DNA from: an uncultured Lachnospiraceae bacterium
Lineage (GTDB): Bacteria > Bacillota > Clostridia > Lachnospirales > Lachnospiraceae
Direction: 5' to 3'
DNA length: 23,048 nt
NCBI GenBank assembly: GCA_910585895.1
Contig: CAJUHY010000044.1
Span: 1 to 23,048 of the forward strand
The position numbers and the translations under genes were made by a program. Of this stretch, positions 8,637-15,257 are shown piece after piece (positions within the stretch are counted from its first letter, which is position 1; each line of letters opens with the position of its first letter). The notes under the pieces are model-generated. The model worked only from the letters and a program-made list of their open reading frames with translations. It did no database searches and was not told the origin of the DNA.

Positions 8637-9470
8637 CTAATTAGAATTATACGAATTGTATATCTTAATCTCCACCCTTCGGTTTCTTGCACGTCCTTCC
8701 GGCGTGGAGTTGTCTGCTACTGGATTATATTCACCGCAGCCTGCGGCATAAATCCTTCCGGGTTCTAACACCGTATGTTCCAAAATATAATCCTTTACCG
8801 CAAAAGCACGGTAAGCAGATAGCACATCATTGTTCTCATATTTTGCATTGCTTATGGGAACATTATCGGTATGCCCCTCTATCTCAATCTGATTGCTGTT
8901 ATAATTTTCTAATATTAAAGACAATTTGTCAACAAGCGGAAGCGCATCCTCGCGAATTTGTGACTGTGCCGAATCAAACAGCAAGGCTCCGCTTAAGGTA
9001 ATCCGCACAAACTGAGCGTTCACATCTACTTCTGCCTGGTCTGCAATCTGCTTTTTGGCAAGCATCTCTTCAATTTGCTCTGCCATCTCCTCAGACTCTT
9101 TCAGTCCCGCAGCTTCATATTCTTCTTTGAGTTCTTCTTCAGCTGTCGGTTCCGTCTCTTTATCCATAGGCTCCGTCTCCTCCGCATCCGAAGAATTCGT
9201 CTCTTCTTTAAAATAATCATCCAGCTTTTCTAATTGACTTACGCCGGTAGCAATCATCATTCCCTCTCCGACAGAAGCCCCACCGGAACTTAAAATGCTG
9301 AAACTGCTCTTTTGCATGGAATTGATAAGCTGTTCCCACTTATCCGCATCGACCGTTGACATGGCAAACAGTAATACGAAGAAGCACAGCAAAAGATTCA
9401 TCAAGTCAGCGAACGTATTCAGCCACGATGCCTCTCCTCCGCCTGACTCTTCTACCTTTCTCTTTGCCAC
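8637..9470 (-). CDS. motB: MotB, stator protein with peptidoglycan-binding OmpA domain
   Basis: MotB is the ion-conducting, cell-wall-anchored part of the stator. The 277-residue protein has one membrane helix (about 20-40) with the ion-binding aspartate D22 in the motif TFADLMNLLLCFFVLLFA. A plug-like segment follows. An acidic stretch at about 89-139 is rich in Glu and is followed by the OmpA-like domain, with GHTDNVPI at 199-206 and NRRVEI at 263-268. The start is GTG, overlapping the motA stop by one base (TAGTG) with a GGAGG Shine-Dalgarno 9 nt upstream, so motA and motB are translationally coupled. Whether the pair uses protons or sodium cannot be read with certainty here. Confidence 0.96.
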   Translation of the reverse strand: MAKRKVEESGGGEASWLNTFADLMNLLLCFFVLLFAMSTVDADKWEQLINSMQKSSFSILSSGGASVGEGMMIATGVSQLEKLDDYFKEETNSSDAEETEPMDKETEPTAEEELKEEYEAAGLKESEEMAEQIEEMLAKKQIADQAEVDVNAQFVRITLSGALLFDSAQSQIREDALPLVDKLSLILENYNSNQIEIEGHTDNVPISNAKYENNDVLSAYRAFAVKDYILEHTVLEPGRIYAAGCGEYNPVADNSTPEGRARNRRVEIKIYNSYNSN

Positions 9471-10273
9471 TATTCTTCACCTCCGCCCTGCTCCAGCATA
9501 TTCTCACGCATTTTCGGTGACAGGAAGGATTTCAACTTTTCTTCTATGACACGGGGGTTCTCTCCTGCCTGAATAGACAAAAGACCTTCCACCGTAACTT
9601 CTTTAATCATAATCTCTGTATCATTATTTACTTTCAGCTTTGCTGAAGTCGGCGTACAAAGCCAGTTAGCAATGATGGAACCATATAACGTCGTAATCAG
9701 GGCAATCGCCATACTGGGTCCGACTGTAGAAGGGTCATCCATCAGCTTAAGCATGTTAATCAGACCAATCAGGGTACCAATCATACCCCAGGCAGGACCT
9801 AAAGCTGCCCATTTATCCCAGAAGCCAATATTAGTCTTATGCCGGGCTTCCACACACATCAGGTCTGCTTCCATAATCCCTCTTACAAGTTCGGGGTCTG
9901 TACCATCTACTACCAGCATAACACCCTTTTTCAAGAATTCATCTTCTATACCGTTTGCTGCCTCCTCCAAAGCAAGAAGCCCTTCCTTTCTCGCTATGTT
10001 GGATAAATCAATGATGTGCTTGATTACCTCACCAACATCTGCTTTAGGTGTCTTGAACACCAGGGTAAAGCTCTTTAGTCCATTAATGAAGTCTGCCATT
10101 GTATGTGATGCCAGTACACCTGCCAGAGAACCACCGATTGTAATAAATACAGAGTTCAAATCAAAGAAGTTCCCCAATGCTGCCGGTCCCTGGTCTCCAC
10201 TAATAATACCCAATACCATCAGACCAACACCAAGTATAATTCCCAATAATGACGCTATATCCAATTCTTCCAC
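9470..10273 (-). CDS. motA: MotA, stator membrane protein
   Basis: MotA forms the ring around the MotB dimer and pushes on FliG. The 267-residue protein has four membrane segments (about 7-25, 36-56, 154-176, 186-206) and a large cytoplasmic loop. The loop holds the charged FliG-contact region (IARKEGLLALEE, with R95 and E103/E104). The two conserved prolines are present in LGPAWGMIGTLIGL (P160) and TVGPSMAIAL (P186). The start is GTG at 10273 because no ATG in frame lies upstream. A GGGCAG Shine-Dalgarno-like stretch is close to it, so initiation may be weak. It follows flbD after a 142-nt gap with a stem-loop. Confidence 0.96.
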   Translation of the reverse strand: MEELDIASLLGIILGVGLMVLGIISGDQGPAALGNFFDLNSVFITIGGSLAGVLASHTMADFINGLKSFTLVFKTPKADVGEVIKHIIDLSNIARKEGLLALEEAANGIEDEFLKKGVMLVVDGTDPELVRGIMEADLMCVEARHKTNIGFWDKWAALGPAWGMIGTLIGLINMLKLMDDPSTVGPSMAIALITTLYGSIIANWLCTPTSAKLKVNNDTEIMIKEVTVEGLLSIQAGENPRVIEEKLKSFLSPKMRENMLEQGGGEE

Positions 10274-10375
10274 CTGCCCTTTTCATCCATGAAATGTATT
10301 CTGTCCTTAATAACATATCTCTCCGATATGCGCCCTCAGAGTTCTTCCCAACTTTACTATATTGTTACCGCTGGG

Positions 10376-10400
10376 TGACCTCAGGACCCTCCTCAGGTCA
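10376..10400 (-). promoter_or_regulatory. Stem-loop in the flbD-motA intergenic region
   Basis: Arms of 11 nt at 10376-10386 and 10390-10400 pair with a single mismatch around a 3-nt loop, making a strong hairpin in the mRNA. No U-tract follows it in the direction of transcription, so it is not a classical terminator. It begins 16 nt beyond the flbD stop. It may stabilise the upstream message, guide processing, or weaken read-through into motAB; the function is inferred. Confidence 0.55.
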
Positions 10401-10415
10401 TATCCTCAGAGCATA

Positions 10416-10625
10416 TTATTCCTTATTCAACCAGGGAAGACCGGTTGTCATGAATTCTCTCTTATACAATATTACTAAATTTTTTATCTCTTGTCTACTT
10501 TCTTTTACAATTATTTTCTTCCCTGTTACAAAAGAAATGACAGTGTCCGGTGTCTCCTCCACAGATTCAATCAATTCTGCATTGATTAAAACCTTAGATT
10601 CATTTAATTTTGTGACTTCTATCAT
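10416..10625 (-). CDS. swrD: FlbD/SwrD-family motor power protein
   Basis: This 69-residue protein matches the small FlbD family (MIEVTKLNESKVLINAELIESVEETPDTVISFVTGKKIIVKES). The Bacillus subtilis member SwrD (formerly YlzI) is known to raise flagellar motor power and support swarming. It should not be confused with the Caulobacter transcription factor also called FlbD. The protein is soluble, with no membrane segment or signal peptide. An AGGAAGGTGG Shine-Dalgarno lies before the ATG at 10625. It sits between flgE and motA, so here it is next to the stator genes it is thought to serve. The mechanism is not known. Confidence 0.88.
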   Translation of the reverse strand: MIEVTKLNESKVLINAELIESVEETPDTVISFVTGKKIIVKESRQEIKNLVILYKREFMTTGLPWLNKE

Positions 10626-10644
10626 GGGAAACCACCTTCCTAAT

Positions 10645-10674
10645 TTGGGGGAACTATATAAAACAGTCCCCCAA
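10645..10674 (-). promoter_or_regulatory. Stem-loop between flgE and flbD
   Basis: Eight-base perfect arms (TTGGGGGA at 10645-10652 and TCCCCCAA at 10667-10674) flank a 14-nt AT-rich loop. The G5/C5 core makes it stable. It sits in the 81-nt gap after the flgE stop and about 20 nt before the flbD start. There is no U-run after it in the transcribed direction, so termination is unlikely to be complete. A role in protecting the flgE 3' end or in attenuation is inferred. Confidence 0.55.
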
Positions 10675-10706
10675 TTATGATTGTTAATTTATATTACGGC
10701 TGTCAA

Positions 10707-12308
10707 TTATCGTTTCAGATTTACTAACTCTTCCAATAAGCTGTCGGAAGTCGTGATAATTCTGGAGTTTGCCTGGAAACCTCTCTGCGTTGTAATCATT
10801 TCTGTAAACTCATTCGCAAGGTCTACATTAGACATCTCCAAAACACCGCTTGACATCTTGCCGCCGTCTGCTGTAATGTCCTGACCGATTCCATCAAACT
10901 CACCAGAGTTCAATGTCTGCTGATAGCAGTTCTCACCGAGCTTCTCAAGACCTGCCGGATTGGCAAATACTGTAACGGCAATCTGTCCTAACAACCGACG
11001 TGTACCATTATCATAGCTACCGTAAATCTCACCGTTCTCCTGCACAGACAGACCAGTCAATGCCCCAAGTCTTCTACCTGTACCGTCAATTCCATTGACA
11101 GCGCCTTTGTCTGTACCGAGTGTAGGAACTCCTCCATTATCATAACACCCCGACGTGGAAAAGTCTACATTGATATTGCGGAATTGATCGCCAAGTGCTG
11201 ACATTTTTAAAATTACGGATGTAGCCCCCTGCTGACCTACCCATTCAAACGTTCCGGCATTGGGCTCGCCTTCTTTATAATCCAGGCTATAGCCGTATAA
11301 TGTCTCCGTGTATTCAAATTTACCGTCAGCTGTTATCCTGTCTTCCCTAAATTCTTCCTGCGCCTGTTTGTCAGAAATCCCGAACATGGAGGTTACGGTA
11401 TATTCCTTGCCGCCTGCTGCGGTATATTTCTTATTCACGTCGTCATAAGTAAGTTCGTTGCCATCTGCATCCCGGAACACGCCGCCTGTATATGTAAATC
11501 CATCAGCAAGCGCGTAAGAGCGGTCAATATTCTGTGGTTCTCCGAAGACATTCGTCATCGTATTTGCCGGGTCTGCATCCAGATAATCCTGCAGTATGGA
11601 ATGGTTATTGGCATCCAAGATATCTGCCAATTCCACGGTATAGGTCAGGGTATCCTGATTTGCCGTCTTCACAGCAAACTTAGCTGTATAGCTGTAACCC
11701 AGTGCATCGTAGAAATTAAGGCTCATCATATATCCGTCATCAGTATTCACCTGCTTGCAGTTCTTATCAAGAATACCGGAACAGGTTGCCTCAGTAGTTG
11801 CCTCAGGCGGTGAAGTGAGATTCTTCTCCTGCATGATAACCAGCGGAGATACTGTATCTTTACGGATTGTCTGTGTAGTAGGATCTACCTGCCATCCCAT
11901 AACTGTATAGCCAGTTGCCTTTGTAACAAGTTTACCGGAACCGTCAAGCGTAAATGCCCCTGACTTCGTAAATAAGTTCTGGCTTCCATTATTGACAATA
12001 AAGAAACTGTCGCCGGTAATCCTCAAATCCCATCCGTCACCGGTAGTCTGGGTAGAACCTGGTGTTGTGATGTTTACGGAAGTGGAACCGGTGGTAACAC
12101 CAAGACCAATCTGCTTCGCATTGACACCACCTCTTGTCTGGGTAGCGCCGGAAGAACCGGATACTGTCTGGTACATAAGGTCACTGAATGCCGTACTGGA
12201 AGATTTAAATGCAACAGTGTTTACGTTAGCGATGTTATTACCTATAACATCCATCTTTGTCTGGTGTGTCTTCAATCCTGACACGCCAGAATACAATGCT
12301 CTCATCAT
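10707..12308 (-). CDS. flgE: FlgE, flagellar hook protein
   Basis: FlgE polymerises into the hook, the universal joint. The 533-residue product is somewhat longer than enteric FlgE (about 400), owing to surface-domain insertions in the middle (about 230-350). The N-terminal D0 motif is GNNIANVNTVAFKSS (23-37), and the C-terminal helix region is VDLANEFTEMITTQRGFQANSRIITTSD (495-522). Both are classic axial-protein ends. There is no signal peptide, as expected for a type III export substrate. Cysteines occur at 176, 184, 388 and 461, unusual for an extracellular axial protein. An AGGAGG Shine-Dalgarno lies 10 nt before the ATG. Stem-loops lie both upstream and downstream of the gene. Confidence 0.97.
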   Translation of the reverse strand: MMRALYSGVSGLKTHQTKMDVIGNNIANVNTVAFKSSSTAFSDLMYQTVSGSSGATQTRGGVNAKQIGLGVTTGSTSVNITTPGSTQTTGDGWDLRITGDSFFIVNNGSQNLFTKSGAFTLDGSGKLVTKATGYTVMGWQVDPTTQTIRKDTVSPLVIMQEKNLTSPPEATTEATCSGILDKNCKQVNTDDGYMMSLNFYDALGYSYTAKFAVKTANQDTLTYTVELADILDANNHSILQDYLDADPANTMTNVFGEPQNIDRSYALADGFTYTGGVFRDADGNELTYDDVNKKYTAAGGKEYTVTSMFGISDKQAQEEFREDRITADGKFEYTETLYGYSLDYKEGEPNAGTFEWVGQQGATSVILKMSALGDQFRNINVDFSTSGCYDNGGVPTLGTDKGAVNGIDGTGRRLGALTGLSVQENGEIYGSYDNGTRRLLGQIAVTVFANPAGLEKLGENCYQQTLNSGEFDGIGQDITADGGKMSSGVLEMSNVDLANEFTEMITTQRGFQANSRIITTSDSLLEELVNLKR

Positions 12309-12340
12309 AATTAATTGACCTCCTGATCCTTTTGCCGTAT

Positions 12341-12364
12341 GGTTCCTTCTGTCATTCAGGAACC
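12341..12364 (-). promoter_or_regulatory. Stem-loop upstream of flgE
   Basis: Seven-base perfect arms (GGTTCCT at 12341-12347 and AGGAACC at 12358-12364) flank a 10-nt loop. It lies in the 77-nt gap between the TIGR02530-like gene and flgE, 5' of the flgE Shine-Dalgarno. No U-tract follows. It could block 5' decay of the flgE segment after processing, or be incidental. Confidence 0.45.
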
Positions 12365-12385
12365 TGTAGCTTCCTTTCGGTCCAG

Positions 12386-12784
12386 CTAGATAATTACGGC
12401 TCCATCTATGTTGGTATATACGTTTTCTGCCGACTCTGCCTGATCCATTGCAGTCACTACCGTTTTATTTGGCACATTGACTATAAATGAATAAGAATCG
12501 ACAATCACAAGGGATTCTCTCATTCCCTTTGCTTCTGCTTTCTCTGCCCCTGTCTCTAAACGCTCCTGCTGTTCACTGGAAAGTTCAATATTCCTGCTCT
12601 GCAAACGCATGGAAGCATGTTTGGAAAACTTAAGTGCAGTATTATCATTCACAGATTGCCTGTGCTTTAAAATATCCTCAAATGACACTTCCGGTGCAGC
12701 TTGCGCCGATTCCGCAATGCCTCTTTTGAGATACTGATCTGTAATCTGTTCAATAGAAGAGAATTGATTTGAAATTTTATTCAT
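12386..12784 (-). CDS. Conserved flagellar operon protein, TIGR02530-like, function unknown
   Basis: This 132-residue soluble protein resembles the family annotated as 'flagellar operon protein' (TIGR02530), found between flgD and flgE in many Clostridia and some other phyla. The recognisable block runs from FSKHASMRLQSRNIELSSEQ (about 55-74) through the middle AEAKGMRESLVIVDSYSFIVNVPNKTVVTAMD to the C-terminal VYTNIDGAVII. It has no signal peptide or membrane segment, and the N-terminal 50 residues look disordered. Position next to the hook cap and hook genes suggests a role in hook assembly, for example as chaperone or export substrate, but this is inference. Shine-Dalgarno AAGGAGA precedes the ATG at 12784. 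Confidence 0.85.
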   Translation of the reverse strand: MNKISNQFSSIEQITDQYLKRGIAESAQAAPEVSFEDILKHRQSVNDNTALKFSKHASMRLQSRNIELSSEQQERLETGAEKAEAKGMRESLVIVDSYSFIVNVPNKTVVTAMDQAESAENVYTNIDGAVII

Positions 12785-12820
12785 AATGGCTCTCTCCTTC
12801 TAAGCTTCCCTGCTTTCCTC

Positions 12821-13597
12821 TTACTTACTGTCTGTAGAGGTATCGTCCTTGTCACCCTTGTTATCGTTATCTACTTTATCATCGCCATCCGATTGGTCAT
12901 CGCCTTCTACTTTGTCATCGCCTTCTGTATTATCATCGGTATCCGTTCCTGCTTCTTTCTTCATTTCTTCCATCTTAGCAAGCAGCTCTTTCAGCTTCTC
13001 CAAAGATGTCGAGCAGTACTTGGAAATGAATTCCTTCTGATAAGTTGTCAGGCTGTTATAGGCTTTGCGTACTAACTCAAGTCTCTCCTCATCATCAAGC
13101 CTCAGATTTCTCACACTCGGAAGCTTGCCAACAGCCTCCTCAAATCCTTCTGCCATCTCAAGCGCTTCCAGATATTCATCATCTATCACCTTATCAAGGT
13201 CATCAATGTTATAAAGCTGGTCGTCAATCGAAAGATATACTTTATTGTTCTGCTTGACAACGAAGTCTACTTTACCCTGTATCACATTGGTTGCCCCTGT
13301 GGAACTCGTGACATTCATAATTACTGTCTTACCTACTAAATTGGTTGCATGCTGTGTTGTCATGGTTCCATTCAGATTCTGCATCTCTTCCAGAGATGAG
13401 AATGTTGCAAGCTGTGAAATATATTCAGTATTGGAAGTAGGCTCCAATGGATCCTGATATTTCATCTGCGCTACCAGAAGTTGTAAAAATGCTTCCTTGT
13501 CCAGACCACCGCCCGCTTTCTTGTTGGCTGCCAGAGAATCCTGGGATGCGGTATTGTCTACGACTTTACCATCTTTCACTGGTACTAAAACTGACAT
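12821..13597 (-). CDS. flgD: FlgD, hook cap / hook assembly scaffold, with unusual C-terminal extension
   Basis: FlgD caps the growing hook and guides FlgE polymerisation. Residues 32-90 are the conserved N-terminal domain (LDKEAFLQLLVAQMKYQDPLEPTSNTEYISQLATFSSLEEMQNLN). Residues about 87-140 are a small beta domain (LVGKTVIMNV...VYLSIDDQLYNIDDLDKVID), where a short Gram-positive FlgD would end. Here about 118 further residues follow: a predicted three-helix segment (about 142-214) and a low-complexity tail (217-258) with 16 Asp and 2 Glu in 42 residues, partly repetitive. The helical segment resembles the x-A-Y-x-x-L-T-x-x-Q-K repeat of clostridial surface proteins. Shine-Dalgarno AGGAGA precedes the ATG. 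Confidence 0.95.
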   Translation of the reverse strand: MSVLVPVKDGKVVDNTASQDSLAANKKAGGGLDKEAFLQLLVAQMKYQDPLEPTSNTEYISQLATFSSLEEMQNLNGTMTTQHATNLVGKTVIMNVTSSTGATNVIQGKVDFVVKQNNKVYLSIDDQLYNIDDLDKVIDDEYLEALEMAEGFEEAVGKLPSVRNLRLDDEERLELVRKAYNSLTTYQKEFISKYCSTSLEKLKELLAKMEEMKKEAGTDTDDNTEGDDKVEGDDQSDGDDKVDNDNKGDKDDTSTDSK

Positions 13598-13623
13598 ACT
13601 GTTCTCCTTTCATTTGATAATCT

Positions 13624-15129
13624 TTAAGCTGTAACATCCATACTGTTGCCCTGCTCTGCCATTATCTTTGCCGCAAGGCTCTCTTCCTCTGACATCACAC
13701 CCTCGAGCTCATCAAGACTGTTCATATTCAGATTTCTTCTGGAATTCTTAGCAGCCTCTTCTTCCTGCTGCTGTCTGGCTGCATTCTGCTGATTTTCCTC
13801 CAGATTACGCTCAAATTCATGGCTGGCAATCGTTACCTCAATTGCTTCCACTTTCATGCCCTGCTGGTTCATATTCTCCTTGAGCACGGCAACCTGGCTT
13901 TCTAACGCCTCCTTCACCGCTTCATTCTGGGCTGCAATCTGAGCCGTTATAACACCCTCTCGGGAAACCACCTGCAAATAAATTTTGCCGAGATTTGCCG
14001 GATTAAGCTGCATCTCAACAGAAGATTCTGCCTGACTGACAAATACTCTGGTCATCTGGCTCACCTGGCGGAGTATATTTTCCACATCCACCCTGGTCTG
14101 CACAACCGTCTGGGTCACCTCCACAGTCTGCCCCTGACCGACTGTCTGAGTCGTTGTCTGGTAAGTTACCTGCGTCTGCTTATTTTCAGCTTTGTCCTCT
14201 CCGACTGTCTCCTTGAACAAGTCAGAAGTTTTTTCTCCTGTCTGGGAATTCTCTTCTGTCTGCTCCTGCATACCCTCCTGTGCCTGGGTAGTTACGGCAG
14301 CTTCACTTTCTTTCTGGTCTGCACCTGCCCTTAACGCCTGGTTCTGCACTTCCGCATCATCTGCGGACTCCTGCGGCTTTGTCTGAGCTGTAGCAACAGT
14401 ATTCTGCACATTGGCTGTATCCTTACCCTGTTCAGCCGTGACTTCCTGCGTATCCTGAGAAACCGGTTCCAAATCCTGCGGCAACTGCCCTTCATTGGCT
14501 GTCACATCTCCCTGTGGATTATCAGATACCATAAGCTTTAATTCCTCAGTAAGCTGATTCAACTCTTCTAGTGTTAAATTCAGCTGTGAAGCAAGTTCCT
14601 GCGTTAAATCGCCAATCTGGGAAAGCATCTGCTGAAAATTTCCATCAAACAGTAAGCCGCCAATGTCTTCACTTCCTGTCAGTTCCATCACCAAACCTGC
14701 CAATTTGGATGGATCCATCAGGTCCATAACGGTAAGACCCATTGCTTCCATCTGCTGCGCAACCTCTTCCTCAGAAATCCCCAGCTTCTCAGCAATTATT
14801 TGCTTAACCTGTTTGTCAAAAGCCTGCACTTTTTCTGTAGCATCCTGTGGAAGCTTACTCTGAATATCTTTGGGGTCATTGTGGGAAATTGAATTCTCAC
14901 GGTAGCCTGATTTGGCGGATTCCCTTTCAAAAGCAGTCTGGTTCACGCCATCACCACGAACAGGCTGGCTCATGTTCTCGGATGAAAACAAATCCTGTTT
15001 CCCATTTCCTGCCGTCTGACCAAGAAACGTGCCGAATACAGAACCTGCGCCCTGAGACTGCTTAGGCATACCAGACAATTCAGGGCTTTTCAGCATCGTC
15101 ATTATCTGTGTTACTTTACTGGCCGTCAT
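13624..15129 (-). CDS. fliK: FliK, hook-length control protein
   Basis: FliK measures the hook and triggers FlhB to switch export specificity. The 501-residue protein has a long Gln/Glu/Thr-rich, low-complexity N-terminal and middle part, typical of the ruler. The conserved C-terminal Flg_hook domain (about 350-440) contains VEMQLNPANLGKIYLQVVSREGVITAQIAAQNEAVKEAL. A polar tail of about 60 residues follows, rich in Gln and Glu. An AAGGAGGA Shine-Dalgarno precedes the ATG. It follows a 128-nt gap after the MotE-like gene and lies 26 nt before flgD. Confidence 0.94.
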   Translation of the reverse strand: MTASKVTQIMTMLKSPELSGMPKQSQGAGSVFGTFLGQTAGNGKQDLFSSENMSQPVRGDGVNQTAFERESAKSGYRENSISHNDPKDIQSKLPQDATEKVQAFDKQVKQIIAEKLGISEEEVAQQMEAMGLTVMDLMDPSKLAGLVMELTGSEDIGGLLFDGNFQQMLSQIGDLTQELASQLNLTLEELNQLTEELKLMVSDNPQGDVTANEGQLPQDLEPVSQDTQEVTAEQGKDTANVQNTVATAQTKPQESADDAEVQNQALRAGADQKESEAAVTTQAQEGMQEQTEENSQTGEKTSDLFKETVGEDKAENKQTQVTYQTTTQTVGQGQTVEVTQTVVQTRVDVENILRQVSQMTRVFVSQAESSVEMQLNPANLGKIYLQVVSREGVITAQIAAQNEAVKEALESQVAVLKENMNQQGMKVEAIEVTIASHEFERNLEENQQNAARQQQEEEAAKNSRRNLNMNSLDELEGVMSEEESLAAKIMAEQGNSMDVTA

Positions 15130-15156
15130 CTGCGTCCTCCTTTCTTAAAAATTTTT

Positions 15157-15185
15157 ATTATAAAATCCCTAAAGGAATCTTATAA
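15157..15185 (-). promoter_or_regulatory. Candidate internal promoter before fliK
   Basis: On the minus strand a perfect -10 hexamer TATAAT (15157-15162) lies 17 nt after a weak -35 TTATAA (15180-15185). It sits in the 128-nt AT-rich gap between the MotE-like gene and fliK, ahead of the fliK Shine-Dalgarno. A TTGACA hexamer at 15213-15218 is also present but has no properly spaced -10. AT-rich sequence produces such matches by chance, so confidence is low. Confidence 0.3.
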
Positions 15186-15257
15186 GCATGAACACTGTTA
15201 AAACCAGTGCTTTGTCAATCTAAGGTAATACTGATTATTCCAGCGTTTCCCCAGATA

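Noticed and set aside
8865..8900. Sigma-28-like TTATCGGT on the complementary strand inside motB
   Set aside because: No TAAA-type -35 at the required spacing and it lies within coding sequence.
10376..12364. Rho-independent terminators within the operon
   Set aside because: The stem-loops have no following T-run in the transcribed direction, so termination was not called.
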